From Actinomycetes bacterium (lineage in GTDB: Bacteria; Actinomycetota; Actinomycetes; Propionibacteriales; Propionibacteriaceae), in the NCBI GenBank assembly GCA_023387135.1, contig JAEWIK010000345.1:1-6319 (forward strand): a stretch of 6,319 nucleotides of DNA. The letters are read 5' to 3'. Below, piece after piece: positions 1 through 5,617 of the stretch. A model generated the notes under the pieces. The model did no database searches, was not told the DNA's origin, and was given only the letters and a program-made list of their open reading frames with translations. The position numbers were made by a program, and so were the translations under genes. The first letter of the stretch is position 1. The number at the start of each line of letters is the position of its first letter.

Positions 1-1056
1 CAGCGGCAGGTTGAGGATCGGGTCGGGTACGCCCCGGAAGATGCCGAGGGTCTCGCCGTTGGCGCCGACGAAGTACTGCTGCTGGGTGTAGCCGTAGAGC
101 ACCCAGCAACCGCCTGCCACGACGACCAGGGCCAGCAGCACGTTGAGGGTCACCTTCAGCCAGGCCAGCGGGCGCCCCTTGGTGGTGGGCGAGTAGCGGG
201 CGTGTTCGCCGGCCGCCGGGTCGGGACGCGGGGTCTCCTCCGCCTGCAGCAGGGACGGCAGCCGCATCGTCGTGGTGTCGAACGGGCCGTCGAGGTCGAT
301 GATCGCCGCAGACCCGAGCACCTCGGTGGCGCCCGTCCGCTCGCCCTCGACGACGTCGGCGAGGATGATCGTGATGTTGTCCTGGCCGCCGGCTTCGTGG
401 GCGAGCCTGACGAGCGACTCCATGACGTCGGCGAGGCCGCCCGTCATGACCGCCTCGATCTGCGCGTCGGTGACGGCACCGCACAGGCCGTCCGAACAGA
501 TCAGCAGCCTGTCGCCGAGGTCGGCGTCGGCGAGCTCGAGATCGGGGACGTGGTGGGCCTGCCCGTTGACGACCCGCAGGATGAGCGACCTGTGGGGATG
601 TTCGAGGGCCTCCTCCTCGGTGATCCTGCCCTCGTCCACCAGGGTCTGCACCCACGAGTGGTCCTTGGTCAGGCGGCTCAGCGTGCCGTCCCTGAACCTG
701 TAGGCGCGGGAGTCGCCGATGTTGGCCAGGCCCAGCCGGGTGCCGTCGAACATCAGCCCGCAGACAGTCGTCCCCATCCCTTCCAGCGAAGGGTCGGACG
801 CGATCAGCGAGGCCACCTGGTCTGTGGCGTTGCCGATGGCGTCGTCGAGCGCCGCCAGCATGTCCTCGCCGGAGTGGTTCCCGTCGACAGCCTTGAGTTC
901 CTTGATGGCGACGGCGCTGGCGAGGTCGCCCGCTGCGGCACCGCCCATGCCGTCCGCCACGACGAGCATGGTGGGAGAGACGTACGCGGAGTCCTGGTTG
1001 TTCTTGCGGACCAGTCCGATCTCGGAGTGCGCCTCGTAGCGCAGGGCGAGGCTCAT
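1..1056 (-). CDS. pstP: PP2C-family Ser/Thr protein phosphatase PstP (C-terminus cut by window edge)
   Basis: Membrane-anchored, metal-dependent phosphatase that removes phosphate from Ser/Thr kinases such as PknA/PknB and their substrates. Reading minus from the ATG at 1056 the frame stays open for 352 codons to the left edge, so the C-terminus is missing. The PP2C domain covers about residues 1-235. It shows GLVRKNNQD (14-22), VADGMGG (33-39, metal ligand Asp35), GDSRAYR (114-120), CSDG (187-190, Asp189) and GGQDN (223-227, Asp226). A polar linker (about 235-297) follows, then one hydrophobic membrane segment (about 300-321) and the start of an extracytoplasmic region containing YFVGA. This order matches mycobacterial PstP, which is about 514 residues. 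The start is set by a GGAGAA Shine-Dalgarno sequence inside the end of fhaB and by the 1-bp gap after the fhaB stop. Co-transcription with fhaA and fhaB is inferred. Confidence 0.95.
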   Translation of the reverse strand, partial: MSLALRYEAHSEIGLVRKNNQDSAYVSPTMLVVADGMGGAAAGDLASAVAIKELKAVDGNHSGEDMLAALDDAIGNATDQVASLIASDPSLEGMGTTVCGLMFDGTRLGLANIGDSRAYRFRDGTLSRLTKDHSWVQTLVDEGRITEEEALEHPHRSLILRVVNGQAHHVPDLELADADLGDRLLICSDGLCGAVTDAQIEAVMTGGLADVMESLVRLAHEAGGQDNITIILADVVEGERTGATEVLGSAAIIDLDGPFDTTTMRLPSLLQAEETPRPDPAAGEHARYSPTTKGRPLAWLKVTLNVLLALVVVAGGCWVLYGYTQQQYFVGANGETLGIFRGVPDPILNLPL

Positions 1057-1057
1057 G

Positions 1058-1534
1058 TCACTTCTCCAGCACGATCAGCGTGCGTCCAATGCGCAGGGTG
1101 TCGGAGGGGGTGAGGGGGGTGGGGACGCCGATGCGTTGGTTGTTCACGAAGGTGCCGTTGGTGGAGCCGAGGTCCTCGACGAAGTAGCCGCCCTCGCCCA
1201 GGAACACCCTGGCATGCCGGGTCGACACGTAGTCGTCGTCCAGCAGCAACTGGCAGTCCTGCGCGCGTCCGACGAGGATCGGCTGGCCGAGCTTCAGCAC
1301 GGTGCCTGCCTGCGAGCCGTGGGTGACCTTGAGCGTCCGCGGGAGCCGCTTCTCGTCGCGCCGGCTGAGCTTGGGCGCCGGGTGGTCGATCGGCGCGCCC
1401 GCGGCGGCGAGTTCGGCGGGGCTGAGCTTGCGTCCGAAGAGGTCGGTGCGGATGACATTGCCGACGAAGAGGATGAACAGCCACAACGCGACGATGAAGC
1501 CCAGCTTGAGCAGCAGGACTATGAACTCAGACAT
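1058..1534 (-). CDS. fhaB: FHA-domain membrane-anchored protein FhaB (FipA-like)
   Basis: Phosphothreonine-binding adaptor of the PknA/PknB system; in mycobacteria FhaB/FipA links kinase signalling to FtsZ and division. The protein has 158 residues, close to the roughly 155 of the M. tuberculosis protein. An N-terminal hydrophobic helix (about residues 5-27) is followed by a basic, Pro/Ala-containing linker (about 30-68) and one FHA domain (about 68-156). The FHA hallmarks are GRAQD (89-93), STRHA (104-108) and DLGSTNGTFVN (121-131), which supply the Arg, Ser, His and Asn of the phosphopeptide pocket. The ATG lies inside the end of fhaA (8-bp overlap), with GGTGGA as a probable ribosome site just upstream, and pstP begins 1 bp after its stop. 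Both arrangements suggest translational coupling. The segment just after the helix reads DLFGRKLSPAE and lacks the Thr known as a kinase target in mycobacteria. Confidence 0.95.
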   Translation of the reverse strand: MSEFIVLLLKLGFIVALWLFILFVGNVIRTDLFGRKLSPAELAAAGAPIDHPAPKLSRRDEKRLPRTLKVTHGSQAGTVLKLGQPILVGRAQDCQLLLDDDYVSTRHARVFLGEGGYFVEDLGSTNGTFVNNQRIGVPTPLTPSDTLRIGRTLIVLEK

Positions 1535-2240
1535 CGTCCACCGGGGAGGTGATGGCGAGCCGGGTCGACCCGATCTCGATCCGGCTGCCTGCCGCCAGGG
1601 ACGCCTGGCGTACCCGCTGGCCGTCCACGACGATGCCGTTGGTGGACCCGAGGTCCTCGATCCGCAGCTGCTGGTCGCCGCCGTCGCCGTCCACCACGAT
1701 GCGGGCGTGCAGCCGGGAGACGCCGGGGTCGTTGATCCGCAGGTCGGCGTCGGTGCCGCGCCCGATCGAGAGCCCTGGCGGCGTCAGCGGGTGCCGGACG
1801 CCGTTCACCTCGACGACGAGGGTGGCGTTCCGGATGACCGTCGGAGTCGGAGGCTCGGCGGCGTCGACCCCCGCGACCGCCGAGGACGCGACGGTGAACC
1901 TGCCCACCGGCAGCGAGTCGTCGTGCAGGTACTCGATGGTGAGGGGGCCGTTGAAGATGTAGCCGTGTTCGTTCGCGTACTCCCGCAACTGCGGGGCGAT
2001 CTCCGAGTTGAGGGTCTTCGAGTACGGGGTGAGCCGCTCGTAGTCATGGGTGGAGAGGCTGACGCGGAAATCGTTCGGAACGAGCTTGCGGGCACGATCG
2101 AGGAGCTTGGCCTCGCGGTCGAGCTCACGCTGCAACCGGGCGGTGATCTCGACGGGCTGGACGTCGCCCTTGAAGGCGCGCGCGAATGCCCCGCTCACCG
2201 CGTTTTCGAGGCTCTTCTCGACACGATCGAACACACCCAT
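1527..2240 (-). CDS. fhaA: FHA-domain protein FhaA, short form (DUF3662 + FHA)
   Basis: Cytoplasmic phosphothreonine-recognition protein; in mycobacteria FhaA binds phosphorylated MviN/MurJ-type partners and PknB and regulates peptidoglycan precursor export. From the ATG at 2240 it has 237 residues. Residues 1 to about 125 form the FhaA N-terminal domain (DUF3662), beginning MGVFDRVEKSLE and containing the QPVEITARLQRELD helix. A short linker leads to a C-terminal FHA domain (about 140-234) with SIGRGTDAD, SRLHA and DLGSTNG; the phosphate-binding Arg, Ser, His and Asn positions are all present. M. tuberculosis FhaA is about 527 residues because of a long disordered linker, so this is the compact form. 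A TTG codon directly precedes the ATG; the ATG is preferred because the GGAGGGAGGG ribosome site ends 5 nt upstream. First gene of the probable fhaA-fhaB-pstP operon; its end overlaps fhaB by 8 bp. Confidence 0.95.
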   Translation of the reverse strand: MGVFDRVEKSLENAVSGAFARAFKGDVQPVEITARLQRELDREAKLLDRARKLVPNDFRVSLSTHDYERLTPYSKTLNSEIAPQLREYANEHGYIFNGPLTIEYLHDDSLPVGRFTVASSAVAGVDAAEPPTPTVIRNATLVVEVNGVRHPLTPPGLSIGRGTDADLRINDPGVSRLHARIVVDGDGGDQQLRIEDLGSTNGIVVDGQRVRQASLAAGSRIEIGSTRLAITSPVDDV

Positions 2241-2245
2241 CAAGG

Positions 2246-2255
2246 CCCTCCCTCC
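2246..2255 (-). promoter_or_regulatory. Ribosome binding site of fhaA
   Basis: On the minus strand the sequence reads GGAGGGAGGG, then 5 nt (CCTTG), then ATG. It is a strong purine-rich Shine-Dalgarno sequence and decides between the adjacent TTG (2243) and ATG (2240) codons in favour of the ATG. Confidence 0.75.
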
Positions 2256-2275
2256 GGGTCACGTTGCCTCACCCC

Positions 2276-2281
2276 AGCGTA
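2276..2281 (-). promoter_or_regulatory. Possible -10 element for the fhaA-fhaB-pstP operon
   Basis: On the minus strand TACGCT fits the actinobacterial TAnnnT -10 pattern and would give a leader of about 29 nt before fhaA. The best -35-like match, CTGACC, lies only about 14 bp upstream, which is short, so the call is tentative. The gap between treY and fhaA (2241-2355) is the only intergenic place for an operon promoter in this window; nothing else there looks better. Confidence 0.3.
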
Positions 2282-2302
2282 ACCAGCCGTTGATAGGTCA
2301 GC

Positions 2303-2327
2303 CTAGGGCCCGTCAGACCGACCCTAG
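2303..2327. repeat. Short inverted repeat in the treY-fhaA gap
   Basis: CTAGGG at 2303-2308 is matched by CCCTAG at 2322-2327 with a 13-nt centre. It lies about 30 bp after the treY stop and just upstream of the proposed fhaA -10. It could be an operator-like dyad or chance; no tract of T follows on either strand. Confidence 0.3.
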
Positions 2328-2339
2328 CGGACCACCAGC

Positions 2340-2369
2340 GCCGGGTCGGTGAGAATCACCCGACGCGGC
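2340..2369 (-). terminator. Hairpin over the treY stop codon, possible terminator
   Basis: The minus-strand transcript can fold GCCG-GTCG-GTGA against TCAC-CGAC-CGGC around a three-base UUC loop. That gives 12 base pairs with one C/C mismatch and one bulged G. The treY stop codon lies in the hairpin. No U-tract follows, so termination is plausible for a GC-rich actinobacterium but unproven. It would separate treY from the fhaA operon. Confidence 0.45.
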
Positions 2370-5109
2370 TGAGCAGGGCGCACGGCCAGTCACCGAGATC
2401 CTGCCAGGGGAAGAAGACCGACTCGTGCGTCGTGCCCGTCAGCAGGTTCCGCCAGGTGCCTTGGGGCAGCACGATCCGGTCCTGGTGCGCCTTCGAAGGG
2501 TCGATGGGGGTCCGCACGCGGCTGCCGGCCGTGGCCGGGGCCACCCCGCGGGCCGCCCGCGCCGCGCGTGGCAACCGGGTGACGATGGTGATCGCCTCCG
2601 GGACGTGCCCGCGGGCGAAGCCCCAGGCGTACTCGGTGCTCGACGCCAGCGGGGTGTACCCGCCCGTGGTGAACGCCTCGGGATGGGAACGCCGCAGGTG
2701 GAGCGCCGTCGTCGTCACGAACAGCTTCTCCGCGGCGAGCCTTCCCCGTCCGAGCGGGCTGGGGGAGTCGCCGACGCCCGCCTCCTGGTCGTGGGACTCG
2801 GCACCGTCGGTGTCGTCGTCGCCGTGCTGCGTCTCGCCGCTCCCTCGGGCTGCGTCGGGACCCAGCGTCCGGGTGGCGTCGTCCAGCAGGTGTGCGAGCT
2901 CGTCCCAGTCGATCGGGCGCCGGTTGTCGGGGTCGGTGAGGTTGAGCCGCACCGTCTCGCAGCCCTGGTAGATGTCAGCCACCCCGAGCGCCGTGAGCTG
3001 GACGAGCTTGGTGCACAGCGTGTTGGTGCGGACGGACTCGGCCACCAGGGAGTGCCAGTCGCCGAAGGCGTCGCGGACGGTGGGGTCCTGCAGGAGTTCG
3101 GGGACCGCCGCCTCGACTGCCGCCTCCGCGTCCTCGTTCACGTCGAACCAGGACGTCCACAGGCGCTGCTCCCGACCGGCCTTCCTCATGAAGGCGGCGA
3201 GCCTGCCGGCGTCCAGCGGGCCCGACTGCGTCCAGGTGGCGGCCAGCGTCTGCCGCCAGATGTTGCGGAGCGCCGCGGGCAGCCTCGCGGCCGCCGGGGC
3301 GACGGTCCTGACCAGGTGCTCCCACTCGTCCGGATACTCGCTGATCGGGCTCAGCCGGGCGCGCAGGTCCTCGCTGCGCTTGGAGTCGTGGGTCGACCCG
3401 AGGGTCATGGTCGCGGGCCAGGCCGCGTTCATCGACTGCAGCCAGCCGTGCAGTTCCTCGGGGGGCAGGCCGAACCTGCACGGGTCGGCCCCGACCTCGC
3501 AGAGGGTGAGCAGTTGCGGCCAGCGGTAGAAGCCGGTGTCCTCGATGCCCTTGCCGACGACGACGCCGGTGAGTTGCTGCAGGCGCTGCACGAAGCTCCG
3601 CCAGGTGGCGTCGGTGATCGCGCTCGCGTTGCTGAAGGCGGACGGGTGGTAGGCGGCGACCCTGACCACCCAGTCCATGACAGGCAGCAGCCTGTCGGGG
3701 AGGTGGCGGGCAGCGCGCTCGGCGGCGACGCCCAGCACGATCTCCGCGCTCGGGTCGACCTCCCGTCCTGGCCTCACGTAGGTGCGGTACCTGTCGAGCG
3801 CGTACAGCAGCTCGTGAAGGCAGGCGCCGAGGTCGTCCTCGGACGGCGTCGAGGTGGTCGCGGACGGCACCTGTCCTGGCTCCGAGGTGAGGGTCGGCGG
3901 GGCGGGGCGTGCCGCGAGGCTGCCCGCCTGCGGCTCGACGCTCACCATGGCTTCCCTCGTCGCGGCGAGTGTCGCCAGCATCCCGACGAGCCGGCGGACG
4001 TCCACCGCCATGTTCGCCGTCGCGATGATCTGGCGCGAGGCGCGCTCGATGTCCTCCCACACCGCCGCGGTGTCGTGGGGCAGCGGCAGGTCGGGGGAGT
4101 GCAGCGGAAGGAGCCACTCGTCTCCGTCCTGTTCGAGGCCGAGACGGGTGAGCGGGGCGTCGGCGGCGGGGTCGAGCTGGACGGCGTCGAACCGCCAGGC
4201 CGCGTCGTACCCGGACGTGCCGTGGACCCGCCAGTCCTCGGGCAGGTGCTCGTCGGCGGCCAGCACCTTCTCGGTGATCGTCCAGAGGCCGCCGGTGCCC
4301 TCGGCGAGCCACTCGAAGTACTGCTCCGGATCGGTGAGGCCGTCGGAGTGGTCGATCCGCAGGCCGTCGATGTAGCCCTCGCGGATCAGCTCGAACAGCA
4401 GCGCGTGGGTGGTGTCGAAGACGTCCCGCCGCTCCTGCCGGATGCCGATGAGGCTGATGATGTCGAAGAACCGCCGGTGGTTGAGCGGGGTTTCGAAGCC
4501 CGAGTAGCGGACGAGGGTGTAGCGCTGGCTCGCCAGCGCCTGCTCGACCGGCAGCTTCTCGGTGCCCGGGGCGAGCGGGTACGGGCTCTGGTCGACCAGC
4601 AGCACGGGTTCGCGCTGCCCGTTCGGGACGTCGCGGGTGCCGATCGTGATCCGTCCGGCCTCGAGCAGCGCGGGCAGGTCGTCGGGCAGGAACGGGATGA
4701 TCAGCCGGCCGTCGTCGATGATGTCGAACCACCCGTAATAAGGGGAGTCCTCGCCGTCGCGGAGCGCCGACCACAGCATGGGGTTGGCCCACAGCGGGTC
4801 ACAGATCGCCATGTGGTTGGGGCAGACGTCGAGGACGATGCCCATGCCGCGGGCGTGCGCAGCGTCGGCGAGCGCGGTGAAGGCCTGCAGCCCTCCCAGC
4901 TCGTCGGAGACCGTTGTCGGATCGACGACGTCGTAGCCGTGGGTGGACCCCGGCGCCGCCGTGAGGATCGGCGACAGGTAGAGATGGGTGACCCCGAGCT
5001 TGTCCAGGTAGTCGAGGCGCGCGTGTGCGCTGGCGAACGTGAATGCCGCGCTCAACTCCAGCCTGTAGGTGTTGAGCGGTGTGCGGCGTCCCGGATCCGG
5101 GCTGTGCAT
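2356..5109 (-). CDS. treY: Maltooligosyl trehalose synthase TreY (GH13)
   Basis: Converts the reducing-end alpha-1,4 linkage of maltodextrins to alpha,alpha-1,1, giving maltooligosyl trehalose, which TreZ then cleaves to release trehalose; cytoplasmic. Predicted length is 917 residues, versus roughly 700-800 for most TreY. Motifs, numbered from the ATG at 5109: LNTYRLELS near the start, DVCPNHM (94-100), GLRIDHSDGL (249-258, nucleophile Asp253), TITEK (277-281, acid/base Glu280), STHDSKRSED (572-581, Asp575) and DPDNRRPIDW (726-735). All three catalytic carboxylates are present. Extra length comes from Pro/Thr/Ala/Asp-rich segments at about 388-424, 747-789 and 844-876. The usual DVVPNHM, DHPDGL and PGVPD patterns are altered to DVCPNHM, DHSDGL and LGVAD. 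The ATG is chosen over a GTG at 5178 because homology begins about 12 residues after it and GGAAGG lies 10 nt upstream. No treX or treZ is adjacent. Confidence 0.93.
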   Translation of the reverse strand: MHSPDPGRRTPLNTYRLELSAAFTFASAHARLDYLDKLGVTHLYLSPILTAAPGSTHGYDVVDPTTVSDELGGLQAFTALADAAHARGMGIVLDVCPNHMAICDPLWANPMLWSALRDGEDSPYYGWFDIIDDGRLIIPFLPDDLPALLEAGRITIGTRDVPNGQREPVLLVDQSPYPLAPGTEKLPVEQALASQRYTLVRYSGFETPLNHRRFFDIISLIGIRQERRDVFDTTHALLFELIREGYIDGLRIDHSDGLTDPEQYFEWLAEGTGGLWTITEKVLAADEHLPEDWRVHGTSGYDAAWRFDAVQLDPAADAPLTRLGLEQDGDEWLLPLHSPDLPLPHDTAAVWEDIERASRQIIATANMAVDVRRLVGMLATLAATREAMVSVEPQAGSLAARPAPPTLTSEPGQVPSATTSTPSEDDLGACLHELLYALDRYRTYVRPGREVDPSAEIVLGVAAERAARHLPDRLLPVMDWVVRVAAYHPSAFSNASAITDATWRSFVQRLQQLTGVVVGKGIEDTGFYRWPQLLTLCEVGADPCRFGLPPEELHGWLQSMNAAWPATMTLGSTHDSKRSEDLRARLSPISEYPDEWEHLVRTVAPAAARLPAALRNIWRQTLAATWTQSGPLDAGRLAAFMRKAGREQRLWTSWFDVNEDAEAAVEAAVPELLQDPTVRDAFGDWHSLVAESVRTNTLCTKLVQLTALGVADIYQGCETVRLNLTDPDNRRPIDWDELAHLLDDATRTLGPDAARGSGETQHGDDDTDGAESHDQEAGVGDSPSPLGRGRLAAEKLFVTTTALHLRRSHPEAFTTGGYTPLASSTEYAWGFARGHVPEAITIVTRLPRAARAARGVAPATAGSRVRTPIDPSKAHQDRIVLPQGTWRNLLTGTTHESVFFPWQDLGDWPCALLSRVG

Positions 5110-5119
5110 GAGCGTGCAA

Positions 5120-5125
5120 CCTTCC
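5120..5125 (-). promoter_or_regulatory. Ribosome binding site of treY
   Basis: The minus strand reads GGAAGG, followed by 10 nt and then the ATG at 5109. Spacing is slightly long. It supports this ATG over the in-frame GTG 69 bp upstream. Confidence 0.5.
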
Positions 5126-5139
5126 GCTGGATTTCTGCC

Positions 5140-5148
5140 AACGTAGCA
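5140..5148 (-). promoter_or_regulatory. Possible extended -10 promoter of treY
   Basis: The minus strand reads TGCTACGTT: TACGTT fits TAnnnT and is preceded by TGC, an extended -10. No convincing -35 hexamer is found 16-18 bp upstream. Transcription would start near 5133, giving a leader of about 24 nt, consistent with the ATG at 5109 and inconsistent with the GTG at 5178. Confidence 0.4.
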
Positions 5149-5214
5149 GGGGCCCGAAAGCCATCGGAGGAGCAACACTGCCCTCCGGCAGCGACGTTTA
5201 CCGGCGGCCCGGCG

Positions 5215-5237
5215 CCCCCGGTTGGGCGGACCGGGGG
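5215..5237. repeat. Perfect 8-bp inverted repeat between treY and tRNA-Leu
   Basis: CCCCCGGT at 5215-5222 and ACCGGGGG at 5230-5237 are exact reverse complements with a 7-nt centre. The dyad overlaps the presumed -35 region of the tRNA promoter and lies upstream of the treY promoter. It might be a protein-binding site acting on either gene, or chance in GC-rich DNA. A smaller dyad (CTGCC-CTCC-GGCAG) lies at 5178-5191. Confidence 0.4.
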
Positions 5238-5252
5238 TCTGGATGCTAATCT
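5222..5252 (+). promoter_or_regulatory. Probable promoter of tRNA-Leu
   Basis: TGCTAATCT at 5244-5252 is an extended -10 (TAATCT preceded by TGC). A -35-like TTGGGC at 5222-5227 lies 19 bp before TAATCT, slightly wide. The predicted start near 5259 would leave about 20 nt of 5' leader before the mature tRNA at 5280. Confidence 0.5.
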
Positions 5253-5279
5253 CGTGCGGCTGGCTTCTTCGGAGGTCGG

Positions 5280-5362
5280 GCGCGAGTGGCGGAATGGCAG
5301 ACGCGCACGGTTCAGGTCCGTGTGCCCGAAAGGGCGTGGAGGTTCAACTCCTCTCTCGCGCA
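5280..5362 (+). tRNA. tRNA-Leu, anticodon CAG
   Basis: The 83-nt sequence folds as a class II tRNA. The acceptor stem pairs GCGCGAG (5280-5286) with CTCGCGC (5355-5361) in seven perfect pairs. The D stem pairs GCG with CGC. The anticodon stem is CACGG/CCGTG around the loop TTCAGGT, with anticodon CAG at 5313-5315, reading the CUG codon. A long variable arm (GCCC-GAAA-GGGC) is typical of Leu, Ser and some Tyr tRNAs. The T arm is GGAGG-TTCAACT-CCTCT with one G-U pair at its base. The discriminator base is A, as leucyl-tRNA synthetase requires. CCA is not encoded (the next bases are CAAC), so it must be added enzymatically. CUG is a major leucine codon in GC-rich genomes, so this is likely an important isoacceptor. 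Confidence 0.97.
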
Positions 5363-5380
5363 CAACGACGCAGACCGAGC

Positions 5381-5404
5381 GCGGTGAGCGCTTGCGTTCA
5401 CCGC
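5381..5404 (+). terminator. Long hairpin with CUUG loop downstream of tRNA-Leu
   Basis: GCGGTGAGCG pairs with CGTTCACCGC (ten pairs, one G-U) around a CUUG tetraloop, a particularly stable loop. It begins 18 nt after the tRNA. There is no U-tract, so it may be a factor-independent terminator of the GC-rich kind or a 3'-end processing structure. Confidence 0.45.
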
Positions 5405-5424
5405 CGAGGCCAAGTTGCTGACGA

Positions 5425-5446
5425 ACGAGTTCGAGCAAGAACTCGT
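5425..5446. repeat. Perfect 8-bp inverted repeat
   Basis: ACGAGTTC (5425-5432) and GAACTCGT (5439-5446) are exact reverse complements around a 6-nt loop. Its last two bases are also the first two of the next hairpin, so the two structures compete slightly. Confidence 0.5.
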
Positions 5447-5472
5447 GAGGAGCCCCGTAAGGGGCCCCTCAC
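5445..5472. terminator. Strong hairpin, likely bidirectional terminator
   Basis: GTGAGG-A-GCCCC pairs with GGGGC-C-CCTCAC around a GTAA loop: 11 pairs with one A/C mismatch. It lies between the convergent tRNA-Leu (plus) and dehydrogenase (minus) genes and could stop transcription from both sides. No T-run follows in either direction. Confidence 0.5.
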
Positions 5473-5583
5473 TACGGAAAAGACGGAATCGCGGATCCTC
5501 TCTCATGACCGTTTCCGAATCGGGGGAGATCTCTTTGGCTAGGGCTTTGCGGCGGGGATGCGCTGCCTAACAGCGAACCCGGC

Positions 5584-5617
5584 GCTCGGTCCCGACCGGT
5601 GAGCCCAGGCTGGCTCA
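5584..5617 (-). terminator. Overlapping dyads at the 3' end of the dehydrogenase gene
   Basis: TGAGCC (5600-5605) and GGCTCA (5612-5617) form a 6-bp inverted repeat that includes the dehydrogenase stop codon. A second, overlapping dyad (CGGT-CCCG-ACCG, with GCTC/GAGC outside) covers 5584-5604. Either could act as the terminator of the minus-strand gene; only one can form at a time. There is no U-tract. Confidence 0.35.

Noticed and set aside
202..1113. Plus-strand frame of 303 codons opposite pstP
   Set aside because: The minus strand carries an intact PP2C gene with catalytic motifs; the plus-strand translation shows none.
1302..2282. Plus-strand frame of 326 codons opposite fhaA and fhaB
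   Set aside because: It is antisense to two genes with clear FHA motifs and has no recognisable features of its own.
2975..4792. A 605-codon minus-strand frame inside treY
   Set aside because: It is a different frame of treY with an Arg/Pro/Ala-rich composition typical of frame-shifted GC-rich DNA and no domain.
5110..5178. Longer treY starting at GTG 5178
   Set aside because: The 23 extra residues do not resemble TreY, no good ribosome site precedes that GTG, and the likely promoter (-10 at 5140-5145) lies inside the extension.
5280..5362. tRNA-Leu as an integration site for a mobile element
   Set aside because: No integrase, transposase, direct repeat of the tRNA 3' end or clear change in base composition is visible within the window.
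2425..5421. A 998-codon open frame on the plus strand, antisense to treY
   Set aside because: Its translation is rich in Arg, Gly, Val and Ala with no recognisable domain and it runs through the tRNA gene. Long antisense frames are expected opposite GC-rich coding sequence, and treY on the other strand has clear family motifs.
5222..5542. Plus-strand frame of 106 codons through the tRNA and its downstream region
   Set aside because: It overlaps the complete tRNA-Leu gene and several hairpins; no protein family features or ribosome binding site were seen.
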